Of a DNA stretch of 64,000 nucleotides, positions 9,114 through 18,468 are shown piece by piece. The DNA comes from Ureibacillus composti (GTDB lineage Bacteria; Bacillota; Bacilli; Bacillales_A; Planococcaceae), in the NCBI GenBank assembly GCA_030348875.1, contig JAUCEP010000002.1, forward strand, positions 1,753,001 to 1,817,000. The letters are read 5' to 3'. Every line of letters begins with the position of its first letter. Within the stretch, counting starts at the first letter, position 1. Under the pieces are notes generated by a model that was not told the DNA's origin, did no database searches, and saw nothing but the letters and a program-made list of their open reading frames with translations. The position numbers and the translations under genes are program-made.

Positions 9114-9829
9114 TGAAAATCTCTAGTAGTAAAAATTCCGCCGTTCTACTTTTAACAGCATTAGTCGCTGCGTTGATTTTTGCTGTATACTATTATGTCG
9201 TGACTCCTAAAAAGGATGAAGCGGAAATGCTAAGTAATTCGGTTAGCAGCTTACAGTCAGAAATTACAACCTATCAAGAGCAGCTAAAAGGATTAGAAGA
9301 TACCCAAGCTAAAAACGCCCCAACTACTTTTAGTTTGCGTAAAAAAGTACCACAAAGCCGTGAAATTGATGGATTACTATTAAATATTGAAGAAATCGCC
9401 TATGTGACACAATCCAATGTTCAGTCAATTAGTTTTAACAATTATGATTCGCTTGTTTCTGAGTCTGGCTATATCGAACCTGAAACTCAAGAAGAGACTT
9501 CATCTACTGAAACAGAAGGCACGGAAACAACTGATCCAGAGGCAACAGAAAATGGTGAAGCGATTCAAGAGGATGTACCTACTTCAACCCTTGCACAGTC
9601 ATTGCCACCGGAACTAAAACTAATAACATTTAATCTTGAAATAGAATCACCAGATTATACAAGATTACAACAATTCATTAAAGAAATTGAAGACTTAGAA
9701 CGTGTTATGCACATAGATACAATCAGCTATTCACTTCCAGGTGAGGAAAACGAATTTGCTGAGGATGCTTCGGATGTTGCTACAGCGTCCGTTCAAGTGA
9801 CAACGTTCTATTATGAAGGTGAACAGTAG
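9113..9829 (+). CDS. pilO: Pilus assembly protein PilO-like
   Basis: A 238-residue bitopic protein with an N-terminal transmembrane helix (about 9-28), a short coiled coil (about 35-62) and a C-terminal ferredoxin-like domain (about 170-235, LQQFIKEIEDLERVMHIDTI), the arrangement of PilO. Between the two halves lies a roughly 40-residue low-complexity insertion rich in Glu and Thr (about 122-160). Such an insertion is not a normal PilO feature; it may be a flexible linker. The start codon overlaps the pilN stop. The assignment depends on topology and gene order. Confidence 0.8.
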   Translation: MKISSSKNSAVLLLTALVAALIFAVYYYVVTPKKDEAEMLSNSVSSLQSEITTYQEQLKGLEDTQAKNAPTTFSLRKKVPQSREIDGLLLNIEEIAYVTQSNVQSISFNNYDSLVSESGYIEPETQEETSSTETEGTETTDPEATENGEAIQEDVPTSTLAQSLPPELKLITFNLEIESPDYTRLQQFIKEIEDLERVMHIDTISYSLPGEENEFAEDASDVATASVQVTTFYYEGEQ

Positions 9830-9867
9830 CCTTTTTTTCAAAAATAAAAAATACTAATTTTCGAAGT

Positions 9868-10078
9868 GTGAACAGTGTCTAGGCATTCGCGCCAGCTGCT
9901 CGAGGTCATAAGTCAATCGCTGAAGAAGGCAAAAAGCGCCTTCTGTCAGCGCTCGTCTTATGCTTGGGGCTCATACGATGTGAGTCATGTCGGAGAGGCC
10001 ACACGAAGTGGCGTTATCGACGACGCGCAGCTAAACGGGCACGAATGCACTTTTCTTATCACACTAAAATCACAACAG
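9868..10078 (+). repeat. Interspersed structured intergenic repeat, copy 1
   Basis: The block opens GAACAGTGTCTAG, continues CGCCAGCTGCTCGA, and contains GGGGCTCATACGATGTGAGT and later CAGCTAAACGGGC. The same ordered landmarks occur at 58172-58430; diverged partial copies are at 41665-41830 and, inverted, 46659-46812. It is more GC-rich than its surroundings. Internal inverted segments (GGTCATAAG...CTTATGC; GAAGGC...GCCTTC) predict a branched hairpin. A frame of 95 codons through it has no gene-like features. From memory it resembles an abundant Bacillaceae intergenic repeat beginning GTCTAG...CGCC; this was not checked. Confidence 0.75.
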
Positions 10079-10100
10079 GTAAAGGTTAGGTGCTTAATAA

Positions 10101-10856
10101 ATGGAGATTGTTTATACAGTGTTTGCGTTACTTTTCGGCCTTGTTTTTGGTTCGTTTTTTAACGTCGTTGGTTTACGAGTCCCCAAAAAGGAATCCATTG
10201 TGAACCCACCGTCCCACTGTACACGTTGCAATCGACGGTTAACTGCACTTGATCTTGTACCTGTTTTTTCGTACCTATTTTTAAAAGGAAAATGTCGTAA
10301 ATGTGAGGCGAAAATTTCTCCTATTTATTGCGTAACTGAACTTGTTACGGGTCTTCTATTCGCCTTTGCTACATGGCAATTGGGCATCGTACCTGAATTA
10401 GCTGTAGCTCTTTTGTTTATTTCATTACTTGTCATCATTGTCGTGTCAGATGTCGCATACATGCTAATTCCCGATAAAATCTTATTATTCTTTTTACCAT
10501 TCTTGTTTATTGGTCGTCTCGTATCACCATTAACGCCATGGTGGGATAGTCTTCTTGGGGCTGTCATTGGCTTCGGAATCCTATTCTTAATTGCCATCAT
10601 TTCAAAAGGTGGTATGGGTGGCGGTGATATTAAGCTATTCTTTTTAATTGGCTTGGTATTAGGAACAGTACATACATTATTAACCCTATTTTTAGCTTCT
10701 GTCATTGGAATGGTTGTAGGACTCATAGTACTAAAGGCAAAAGGGCAGGGGAGAAAGACACCCGTTCCTTTTGGCCCCTCAATTGCAGCAGCAGCAATCA
10801 TCGTTTATTTCTATGGTCACCGAATAATTGATTGGTATATGAACCTTTTACTCTAA
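10101..10856 (+). CDS. pilD: Prepilin peptidase (leader peptidase/N-methyltransferase)
   Basis: A 251-residue polytopic aspartyl protease that cleaves and N-methylates the prepilins of this locus. It starts with a hydrophobic GLVFGSFFNVVGLRVP, followed by the zinc-binding CTRCNR...CRKCEA tetracysteine of bifunctional enzymes. The two catalytic Asp are in VVSDVAYMLIPD and GMGGGDIKL (the GxGD motif). About seven transmembrane segments are apparent. Ribosome site is weak (AAAGGTTAGG). It is separated from the pilO-like gene by the intergenic repeat and followed by a terminator, so it may have its own transcript. Whether it also serves competence pseudopilins cannot be told here. Confidence 0.93.
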   Translation: MEIVYTVFALLFGLVFGSFFNVVGLRVPKKESIVNPPSHCTRCNRRLTALDLVPVFSYLFLKGKCRKCEAKISPIYCVTELVTGLLFAFATWQLGIVPELAVALLFISLLVIIVVSDVAYMLIPDKILLFFLPFLFIGRLVSPLTPWWDSLLGAVIGFGILFLIAIISKGGMGGGDIKLFFLIGLVLGTVHTLLTLFLASVIGMVVGLIVLKAKGQGRKTPVPFGPSIAAAAIIVYFYGHRIIDWYMNLLL

Positions 10857-10884
10857 AGCTTAGCACAATTGCTAGGCTTTTTAT
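10857..10884 (+). terminator. Rho-independent terminator after prepilin peptidase
   Basis: AGCTTAGCA and TGCTAGGCT form a stem with one G-T pair around CAAT, followed by TTTTATT. It closes the pilus locus. Confidence 0.8.
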
Positions 10885-10967
10885 TACATAAGGAAAAAAT
10901 TAGGAAATATTAGTAATGGGTAGGAGTATTGTATTATAAAATAGAAAGGTAATATGGGGGTGGTTTT

Positions 10968-11690
10968 ATGAAACCAGTAATTGGGATAACGATGACAACT
11001 ACACGTGATGGTAGATATGTAATTAATGAAGCGTATGTAGAATCTGTACTAGATGCTGGTGGGATTCCTTATTGCATCCCCTTTGGCGTAGAAGGGGATG
11101 TCGAGAAAATTATAAGTATTGTGGATGGGCTATTACTTACAGGTGGAGTTGATGTGCATCCACATTTTTTTAGCGAAGATCCTCATCCAAAGCTCGGAGA
11201 AGTAATGATTGAGCGTGATAAAGTTGAATTGTATTTATTGCATGAAGCGATAAAGAGGAAACTACCGATATTTGGGATTTGCCGTGGTATTCAGCTGTTA
11301 AATGTCGGACTGGGTGGGACGTTATATCAGGACATTCAAGCACAATACGAAAAAACTCCGATACAACATAGTCAACTTGCACGTAGAGCAGAAGCGGCAC
11401 ACTATGTGAAAGTCGAAAAAGAAAGCAAACTGTATTTAATGTTGAAAAAAGAGAAGATATCAGTGAACTCATTCCATCATCAAGCAATTAAGGATGTAGC
11501 GGAAACCTTAACGGTTGTTGCAAAGTCTAGCGATGGAATAGTGGAAGCGGTTGAAATGAAAGATTATCCTTTTGGAGTTGCGGTTCAATGGCATCCCGAA
11601 GAAATGGCGCAGGGTGGAGATCCTAATTCTCTAACGCTGTTCAAAGAATTCATTGAAGTATGTACGAAAAAGAACAGTCTAGTAAATTAA
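10968..11690 (+). CDS. Class I glutamine amidotransferase-like hydrolase (gamma-glutamyl-GABA hydrolase family)
   Basis: 240 residues matching the peptidase C26 / PuuD family. The nucleophile elbow GICRGIQLLNVGLGGTLYQD contains the catalytic Cys (about 106), and AVQWHPEE near 207 supplies the His and Glu. LLLTGGVDVHP is the family's oxyanion-region motif. PuuD hydrolyses gamma-glutamyl-gamma-aminobutyrate in polyamine breakdown, but no other polyamine genes are nearby, so the substrate is uncertain. ATG at 10968 follows ATGGGGGTGG. The gene has its own start region after the pilus terminator and ends in a bidirectional terminator shared with lexA. Confidence 0.85.
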   Translation: MKPVIGITMTTTRDGRYVINEAYVESVLDAGGIPYCIPFGVEGDVEKIISIVDGLLLTGGVDVHPHFFSEDPHPKLGEVMIERDKVELYLLHEAIKRKLPIFGICRGIQLLNVGLGGTLYQDIQAQYEKTPIQHSQLARRAEAAHYVKVEKESKLYLMLKKEKISVNSFHHQAIKDVAETLTVVAKSSDGIVEAVEMKDYPFGVAVQWHPEEMAQGGDPNSLTLFKEFIEVCTKKNSLVN

Positions 11691-11703
11691 AAATAGTTTA
11701 GTA

Positions 11704-11738
11704 AACCTCGCACAATATTTAATAGTGCGAGGTTTTAA
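11704..11738. terminator. Bidirectional terminator between amidotransferase gene and lexA
   Basis: AACCTCGCAC and GTGCGAGGTT form a perfect 10-bp stem with an 11-base loop. T-rich sequence follows rightward and A-rich sequence precedes it, so it can serve both converging genes. Confidence 0.85.
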
Positions 11739-11741
11739 TTA

Positions 11742-12362
11742 TTAATGAATTTGTCGATAAAGTCCAACTACTTTTCCTAATATCGTAACACGGTCAACTA
11801 GAATTGGGTCCATTGTGGAATTCTCAGGTTGTAATCGGAAGTGTGTAGCTTCTTTAAAGAAACGTTTCACTGTCGCTTCATCATCTTCCGTCATGGCTAC
11901 AACAATTTCCCCATTATTTGCAGTAGATGCTTGTTTTACAATAACGTAATCTCCGTTGAGAATACCTGCTTCGATCATGGATTCTCCCATTACCTCTAAC
12001 ATAAATAATTGATCTTCTCCCGCTCCATATGTATCTGGTAGAGGGAAATACTCTTCAATATTTTCAATTGCTGTTATTGGTAGACCAGCAGTTACTTTCC
12101 CTACTAAAGGAACATGTACGACATTTTGTTTTTGTACCAAGTCTTCTTCTTGATCTAAAATTTCAATCGCGCGTGGTTTTGTTGGGTCACGGCGAATTAG
12201 CCCCTTGCTTTCTAAACGGGCTAAATGTCCATGAACAGTTGAGCTTGAGGCAAGACCAACAGCTTCTCCGATTTCACGGACAGATGGTGGATAGCCTTTT
12301 GCACGAACTTCTTCTTTAATAAAAAGTAAAATATCTTCCTGCCGCTTTGATAACTTTTTCAA
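11742..12362 (-). CDS. lexA: LexA repressor of the SOS response
   Basis: The frame extends further upstream, but the start is the TTG at 12362, preceded by AGAGAGGTGAAAG; this gives 206 residues, the usual LexA length, beginning [11 protein letters not shown]. The winged-helix DNA-binding domain covers about 1-70, and the autocleavage site is Ala92-Gly93 (KVTAGLP). The S24 protease domain has catalytic Ser128 (MGESMIEAG) and Lys166 (ATVKRFF). It represses itself and the divergent yneA operon through SOS boxes at 12435 and 12464. Gene order lexA-yneA-yneB matches B. subtilis. Confidence 0.97.
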   Translation of the reverse strand: MKKLSKRQEDILLFIKEEVRAKGYPPSVREIGEAVGLASSSTVHGHLARLESKGLIRRDPTKPRAIEILDQEEDLVQKQNVVHVPLVGKVTAGLPITAIENIEEYFPLPDTYGAGEDQLFMLEVMGESMIEAGILNGDYVIVKQASTANNGEIVVAMTEDDEATVKRFFKEATHFRLQPENSTMDPILVDRVTILGKVVGLYRQIH

Positions 12363-12408
12363 AACTTTCACCTCTCTATGTGAATATGTATCTGGTGTTG
12401 TTACATAT

Positions 12409-12437
12409 AGTATAGCAATGATAGAACAGAAACGCAA
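12409..12437 (-). promoter_or_regulatory. lexA promoter
   Basis: On the minus strand, TTGCGT (-35, 12432-12437) and TATACT (-10, 12409-12414) are separated by 17 bases. The -35 overlaps the SOS box at 12435-12448, as expected for autorepression. Confidence 0.65.
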
Positions 12438-12448
12438 ACATAAGTTCG
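12435..12448. promoter_or_regulatory. SOS box 1 (LexA operator)
   Basis: CAAACATAAGTTCG differs at two positions from the symmetric CGAACATATGTTCG form of the Bacillus SOS box. It overlaps the lexA -35. Confidence 0.8.
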
Positions 12449-12457
12449 AATATTCAG

Positions 12458-12486
12458 TTGACAAAAACACATGTTCGTATTAAATT
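12458..12486 (+). promoter_or_regulatory. yneA promoter
   Basis: TTGACA (12458-12463), a 17-base spacer and TAAATT (12481-12486). The spacer is almost exactly filled by SOS box 2, so LexA binding would block polymerase directly. Confidence 0.75.
12464..12477. promoter_or_regulatory. SOS box 2 (LexA operator)
   Basis: AAAACACATGTTCG matches the Bacillus SOS box with three differences and lies inside the yneA promoter spacer. Confidence 0.75.
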
Positions 12487-12499
12487 AAAAATATACATA

Positions 12500-12513
12500 C
12501 GAACAAATATTCG
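12500..12513. promoter_or_regulatory. SOS box 3 (LexA operator)
   Basis: CGAACAAATATTCG matches the symmetric SOS box with two differences and lies just upstream of the yneA ribosome site. Confidence 0.75.
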
Positions 12514-12530
12514 CAAAAGGGGATTTTAGC

Positions 12531-13533
<1,003 letters not shown>

Positions 13534-13624
13534 ATTTAATGCTTTTAAATAGTAGTTTTCTTAAATTGGTTCACAATCCTTTAATCCAATAACATTAGTC
13601 ATAATTGTATAATTACTCATTTTC

Positions 13625-13656
13625 AAGCCTCTGCTTAGAAAACCGAGGCTTTTTTA
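13625..13656 (+). terminator. Terminator of yneA-yneB
   Basis: AAGCCTC and GAGGCTT pair around a short loop, followed by a run of T. Confidence 0.75.
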
Positions 13657-13752
13657 TATCAAACTCCACTGGATTTTTATAAATATTAATGTATAATAAT
13701 TCTTGTAAAACGGACGTAAGAAGCAACCTTTTAATAGAAAAGAAGTGTTTTT

Positions 13753-14382
13753 TTGAGTTTGTATTTTGCTTATGTAATGGTTGGACTTGCCATTGCGATG
13801 CCAGTTGGTGCCATTACGGTAGAGATGACGAAACAAGGTTTGAAAAATGGATTTATGCATGGATGGGCAGTTGGTCTTGGTGGAATGACCATTGATTTAA
13901 CCCTGATTTTCTTACTATCCATGGGACTTGCCTCAATATTAGCATTACCAGTTATTCAGATTCCGATGTGGTTAATTGGAGCAGCATTTTTACTTTATCT
14001 AGGTTATGACTCCATTAAAAATGCGAACCAAGGCATTACGTTATCAGGTGAAAAAGTCACAAAATCCTTTTTTAGTTCCTATAAGAATGGATTACTAGTT
14101 GCGGTATCTCCAGGAAATCTAGTATTTTGGGTAAATGTATTTGGTGTTGTACTAGCAAAAAATTATTCAAATGATTCAAGTCAGTTTACAATCGTTGCAT
14201 TGGGCATAATAACTGGTATTTTATTGCATGATTTAGGTTTACTAACTATAGTATCCATTTCAAGAAAAGCGATGAGTCGAAAAATGATTAATTGGTTGAC
14301 AATCGCGGCTGGAATACTATTATTTGGTTTTGCCGGATATTTTATTTATGAATTTGTTGTGAGTCTCACTAAATATTTATAG
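13753..14382 (+). CDS. LysE/RhtB family amino acid exporter
   Basis: 209 residues with about six transmembrane segments. The N-terminus MVGLAIAMPVGAITVEMTKQ is the LysE motif around a conserved Pro-Gly, and SPGNLVFWVNVFG is the second conserved segment after the central hydrophilic loop. It would export an amino acid or similar solute; the substrate cannot be read from sequence. The TTG start at 13753 is chosen because the frame is closed just upstream and the motif sits close to it. It stands alone between yneB and ynzC. Confidence 0.85.
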   Translation: MSLYFAYVMVGLAIAMPVGAITVEMTKQGLKNGFMHGWAVGLGGMTIDLTLIFLLSMGLASILALPVIQIPMWLIGAAFLLYLGYDSIKNANQGITLSGEKVTKSFFSSYKNGLLVAVSPGNLVFWVNVFGVVLAKNYSNDSSQFTIVALGIITGILLHDLGLLTIVSISRKAMSRKMINWLTIAAGILLFGFAGYFIYEFVVSLTKYL

Positions 14383-14459
14383 AATTGATCAGTTCCTTCT
14401 TATAAAAGATGAATAAAATTTTAGTTACTTAAAAATTTTAGGTTACTACTAAATAAAAT

Positions 14460-14503
14460 GAAACGAGTGGAGGTGAAATACTTGCGCTTCGTTTCTTTTT
14501 TTC
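14460..14503 (+). terminator. Weak terminator-like hairpin after LysE gene
   Basis: GAAACGA and TCGTTTC bracket a 22-base loop and are followed by eight T residues. The short stem and big loop make it uncertain. Confidence 0.4.
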
Positions 14504-14543
14504 TTACCCTTTAAAGTATTGGAACAATGAAGGGTGAGAAATT

Positions 14544-14780
14544 ATGTTATCAAAAGAAAAAATTGCACGTATTAATGAATTATCAAAAAAGGCGAAAGCA
14601 GGCAAATTAACAGAGGCAGAAGCAAAGGAGCGTACACAGTTACGTAAAGAATATTTAGATACTTTCCGTTCTGCATTCCGCGACACAATCGAACATGTAA
14701 AAGTAGTGGATGATGAAGGTAATGATGTAACGCCAGAAAAACTAAAACAAATTAAAGAAAATAAGAAGTTTATTAATTAA
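14544..14780 (+). CDS. ynzC: DUF896 family protein YnzC
   Basis: A 78-residue soluble protein containing [15 protein letters not shown] and [17 protein letters not shown], the two-helix DUF896 signature. B. subtilis YnzC lies in the same place, between the lexA-yneA unit and tkt, and is reported as SOS-linked. The C-terminal third ([19 protein letters not shown]) is charged. Biochemical function is unknown. ATG at 14544 follows AAGGGTGAG. Confidence 0.92.
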   Translation: MLSKEKIARINELSKKAKAGKLTEAEAKERTQLRKEYLDTFRSAFRDTIEHVKVVDDEGNDVTPEKLKQIKENKKFIN

Positions 14781-15092
14781 TGAATCATAGTTTCATAATG
14801 TAACACACTATTTTAAAAAGTGTTAGCAGAATTCTTTTAACGAATGATAGCTTTTGTATGTAAAGGACATTTCACTTTCTAGTTTAACCGAAACAATGTT
14901 CTATACTTACAGTGTTTATTACAGGTTTTTTAAAGGTTTTATCCGCTCTCAAATCTGGAGGGAATTTGCAAAGGCGTAATTGTTAAATAGTATGACATAA
15001 TACCAAAAAATTGCGCATATAGGATTGTTTTCTTAATCAAATTTGTCTAAACTGTATAAGTACAATACAAGCACGAGAAAGGATGTCAAAAA
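14781..15092. other. Intergenic region upstream of transketolase
   Basis: About 310 bases without a gene. It must carry the tkt promoter; TTGTTT at about 15025 followed 17 bases later by TAAACT is a possible pair but not convincing. No structured RNA was recognised. Confidence 0.4.
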
Positions 15093-17087
15093 ATGGCTCA
15101 ACAAGCGGATCTAATAGCAATTAATGCAATCCGAACACTATCAATCGATGCTATCGAAAAAGCAAACTCTGGTCATCCAGGTTTACCTATGGGCGCAGCT
15201 CCAATGGCATACACACTATGGACAAAACAATTACGTCACAATCCACAAAATCCAAAATGGTTTAACCGCGATCGTTTTGTATTATCTGCAGGTCACGGTT
15301 CAATGTTACTTTATAGCTTACTTCACTTAGGTGGATATGGTTTAGATTTAGAAGAAATCAAAAACTTCCGTCAATGGGGTTCATTAACTCCTGGACATCC
15401 TGAATATGGTCATACTGTTGGTGTAGAAGCAACAACTGGACCACTTGGACAAGGGATTGCCATGTCAGTTGGTATGGCAATGGCTGAAAAACATCTTGCA
15501 GCTACATATAATAAACCTGGTCACGAAATCGTTGATCACTACACATTCGCACTTTGCGGTGATGGAGATTTAATGGAAGGTGTTGCTTCTGAGGCCATCT
15601 CTTTAGCAGGACACCTACAATTAGAAAAACTAGTTGTACTTTATGATTCAAATGACATTTCTCTTGATGGGGATTTAGCAAAATCATTCTCAGAAAATGT
15701 TCAAAAACGTTTTGAGTCAAATGGTTGGAACTATATTCATGTTGCTGAAGGCAATGATGTAGATGCAGTGAATGCTGCAATTGAAAAAGCAAAACAATCA
15801 GAAGGTAAACCAACTTTAATTGAAGTTAAAACAGTTATTGGTTTCGGTTCACCAAATAAATCTGGTAAATCTGATGTTCACGGTGCTCCACTAGGCGCAG
15901 ATGAAGTGACATTAACAAAAGCTGCTTACGCTTGGGAACATGAGCCATTTGCGATTCCACAAGAAGTATATGATACATTTAAAGCTGCTTCAGAAGTACA
16001 AGGTGTACAATCTGAAAATGAATGGAATCAAAAATTCGAAGCTTACAAAGCCGAATATCCAGAATTAGCAGCTCAATTCGAAAAAGCAATGAACAACGAA
16101 CTTCCAGAAGATTTCGATGCAGAAGTACCTGTTTATGAAGCAGGAAAATCGGTTGCAACTCGTTCTTCATCAGGTGAAGTAATCAATGCTTTAGCGAAAA
16201 AAGTACCTTCATTCTTCGGAGGAAGTGCTGACTTAGCAGGATCAAATAAAACAACAATCAAAGGTGCTGGAGACTTCTCACCAGAAACTCCAGAAGGCCG
16301 TAACATTTGGTTTGGTGTTCGTGAATTTGCTATGGGTGCAGCATTAAACGGTATGGCTTTACATGGTGGGTTAAACGTATTCGGTGGTACGTTCTTCGTA
16401 TTCTCTGACTATGTTCGTCCAGCAGTTCGTTTATCAGCGTTAATGGGTCTACCTGTAACATATGTATTTACACATGACTCAATCGCAGTTGGGGAAGATG
16501 GTCCAACACACGAACCAGTTGAACATTTAGCTGCTTTCCGTGCGATGCCAAATCTTACTGTTTTCCGACCAGCAGATGCGAACGAGTCAGCTGAAGCATG
16601 GAAATTAGCTGTTTCATCTAAAAATGTACCAACACTTTTAGTACTTTCTCGTCAAAATTTACCGGTACTAAAAAACTCAGCAACATTAGCTAAAGATGGC
16701 GTTGCTAAAGGTGCATATGTTGTTTCTCCAGCAACGAAAGAAGTTCCGGATGCAATTCTTATTGCGACTGGTTCAGAAGTTTCTTTAGCAGTTGAAGCAC
16801 AAAAATCATTATTAGCTGACGGGATCGATACTTCTGTAGTTTCTATGCCATCAGTTGATCTTTTCGAACAGCAATCTGCGGAATACAAAGAGTCCGTATT
16901 ACCAAAAGCTGTTACAAAACGTCTTGCAATTGAAATGGGATCTTCATTCGGCTGGCATAAATATGTTGGTTTCGAAGGTGATGTACTAGCAATCGATAAA
17001 TTCGGTGCAAGTGCTCCGGGTGAAATCGTAATGGAAAAATACGGCTTCACAGTTGAAAATGTTGTAGCGAAAGTAAAAGCTCTATAA
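15093..17087 (+). CDS. tkt: Transketolase
   Basis: A 664-residue thiamine diphosphate enzyme that moves two-carbon units between sugar phosphates in the pentose phosphate pathway. Motifs: [16 protein letters not shown] near the start, [13 protein letters not shown], the ThDP/metal-binding [13 protein letters not shown] near residue 155, the pyrimidine-domain [16 protein letters not shown] with the conserved Glu, and [16 protein letters not shown]. The C-terminal domain ends with [10 protein letters not shown]. Full length for the family. Good ribosome site AGAAAGGATG. A strong terminator follows. Synteny with ynzC upstream and sirA-yneF downstream matches B. subtilis apart from the inserted Lia module. 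Confidence 0.98.
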   Translation: MAQQADLIAINAIRTLSIDAIEKANSGHPGLPMGAAPMAYTLWTKQLRHNPQNPKWFNRDRFVLSAGHGSMLLYSLLHLGGYGLDLEEIKNFRQWGSLTPGHPEYGHTVGVEATTGPLGQGIAMSVGMAMAEKHLAATYNKPGHEIVDHYTFALCGDGDLMEGVASEAISLAGHLQLEKLVVLYDSNDISLDGDLAKSFSENVQKRFESNGWNYIHVAEGNDVDAVNAAIEKAKQSEGKPTLIEVKTVIGFGSPNKSGKSDVHGAPLGADEVTLTKAAYAWEHEPFAIPQEVYDTFKAASEVQGVQSENEWNQKFEAYKAEYPELAAQFEKAMNNELPEDFDAEVPVYEAGKSVATRSSSGEVINALAKKVPSFFGGSADLAGSNKTTIKGAGDFSPETPEGRNIWFGVREFAMGAALNGMALHGGLNVFGGTFFVFSDYVRPAVRLSALMGLPVTYVFTHDSIAVGEDGPTHEPVEHLAAFRAMPNLTVFRPADANESAEAWKLAVSSKNVPTLLVLSRQNLPVLKNSATLAKDGVAKGAYVVSPATKEVPDAILIATGSEVSLAVEAQKSLLADGIDTSVVSMPSVDLFEQQSAEYKESVLPKAVTKRLAIEMGSSFGWHKYVGFEGDVLAIDKFGASAPGEIVMEKYGFTVENVVAKVKAL

Positions 17088-17093
17088 TTAATT

Positions 17094-17136
17094 AAAAAGC
17101 CTCGTATCTCTATTTAAGGAGATACAAGGCTTTTTG
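17094..17136 (+). terminator. Transketolase terminator
   Basis: AAAGCCTCGTATCTC pairs with GAGATACAAGGCTTT around a six-base loop, with a T-run after it. Confidence 0.9.
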
Positions 17137-17291
17137 CGTTTTAAAAAAGTAGGGAAGACAAAAGCTTTCACGTAATTCAAAGATAAGATTCCTTTCGACT
17201 TCTTATTATTCATACATAAGCCATTCAAAAATGTATGAAGCTTTTAGAATGGTACAACCTAAAGCAAAATAATAAGGAAAGGAAGATTTTA

Positions 17292-17747
17292 TTGAAAACG
17301 AAGGCTTTTATCATAAAACTCGTCATGACAATGGCTATTTTGTTTTTAGTGTTAGGTTTATTTTTTGGTGTATCGTTAGGGGATATACTTTTACTAGGCA
17401 TTATCTTAACAATTATTGGTTATGTAGCAGACTTCAGTATAATGCCGAGAATTGGAGGACTCTCTGCCACTGCAGGTGATTTAATACTTGCGTTTATCGT
17501 TATTTACGTATATGGATTATACGGATTCGATCCAGACATCTCAGTCTTTTCATCAGCCTTTTTAGCGTCAATGTTTATCGCAGCCGGAGAATTTTACTTC
17601 CATAAATACTTAATTGATCATCATCATCTATTGAAAGAAGAAATGGACGAGAATAATGCGCTAACTCCTCAAAAGAATATGGTTCCTCGAGCAGAATTTT
17701 CTGAGGACTTCGATAAAAATCTAGAGAAGAAAAGTAAAGAGAGCTAA
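17292..17747 (+). CDS. yndM: YndM-like DUF2512 membrane protein
   Basis: Starting at TTG 17292 (ribosome site AAGGAAAGGAAG) gives 151 residues beginning KTKAFIIKLVMTM. Four transmembrane helices fill about 5-105, including the DUF2512 signature YVADFSIMPRIGGLSATAGDL. The C-terminal tail after HKYLIDHHHL is hydrophilic and charged. YndM of B. subtilis is the closest named relative; its function is unknown. A bidirectional terminator separates it from the convergent liaR. Confidence 0.85.
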   Translation: MKTKAFIIKLVMTMAILFLVLGLFFGVSLGDILLLGIILTIIGYVADFSIMPRIGGLSATAGDLILAFIVIYVYGLYGFDPDISVFSSAFLASMFIAAGEFYFHKYLIDHHHLLKEEMDENNALTPQKNMVPRAEFSEDFDKNLEKKSKES

Positions 17748-17790
17748 TAAACTAAACGTTAATAGCCATTCTAAAAAACATTCCAATCTA

Positions 17791-17830
17791 AAAAAAGAAC
17801 TGTTTCGTTTGAATCAGTTCTTTTTATTTT
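17791..17830. terminator. Bidirectional terminator between yndM and liaR
   Basis: AAAAAGAACTG and CAGTTCTTTTT pair around a 12-base loop, with A-run before and T-run after. Confidence 0.85.
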
Positions 17831-18464
17831 AATTCGCAAGACCATGTTGAAAAGCATAAACAACCGCTTGGGTGCGGTCTTGTACTTCTAATTTAGATAA
17901 GATATTACTCACGTGCGTTTTTACCGTTTTTAGTGCAATGAATAGTTCATCTGCAATTTCTTGGTTTGTTTTTCCTTGAGCCACGAGGAGTAATACTTCC
18001 ATCTCGCGTTCTGTTAGTTGTTCATGTAATTCGTTGTTGTTTGCACCATTTCGCATGCGAGTGACCATTTTTGTTGTCACTTCAGGTTCCAAAACTGTTT
18101 CACCGGATACAGTTTTGCGAATAGCGTCTGCAATTTGTTTCGCATTTGATGTTTTTAATATATAGCTGACTGCCCCAGCTTCTAAAGCGGGGTAGACTTT
18201 ATCATCATCAAGAAAACTAGTTACCATCATAATTCTAGCTTGTGGCCACTGTTTAATGATTTCAGCTGTCGCTTCGGCCCCTGTCATGACGGGCATTACA
18301 TTGTCCATTAGAATAATATCTGGCCGTAAGTCTAGGGCTTTTTCAACCGCTTCTGCACCGTTACTCGCTTCACCGACCACCGTCATATCCGGTTGAGCGG
18401 AAAGGTAGGCAGACACCCCGATCCTTACCATTTCATGATCATCTGCAATTAACACATTTATCAT
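17829..18464 (-). CDS. liaR: LiaR/VraR-type response regulator
   Basis: 211 residues from ATG 18464, which follows GGGGTGAG. The receiver domain has ADDH acidic pocket, phosphoacceptor Asp54 (ILMDNVMP) and Lys in SYILKTS. The NarL/LuxR helix-turn-helix domain is at about 145-205 ([23 protein letters not shown]). Its partner kinase gene ends five bases upstream. In B. subtilis and Staphylococcus the LiaSR/VraSR pair answers damage to the lipid II cycle. Assignment as LiaR rests on the adjacent LiaF and PspA genes. Confidence 0.9.
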   Translation of the reverse strand: MINVLIADDHEMVRIGVSAYLSAQPDMTVVGEASNGAEAVEKALDLRPDIILMDNVMPVMTGAEATAEIIKQWPQARIMMVTSFLDDDKVYPALEAGAVSYILKTSNAKQIADAIRKTVSGETVLEPEVTTKMVTRMRNGANNNELHEQLTEREMEVLLLVAQGKTNQEIADELFIALKTVKTHVSNILSKLEVQDRTQAVVYAFQHGLAN

Positions 18465-18468
18465 TTTC

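Noticed and set aside
9875-10162. A 95-codon frame in front of the prepilin peptidase
   Set aside because: It lies in the interspersed repeat, which recurs elsewhere in other frames, and lacks a ribosome site.
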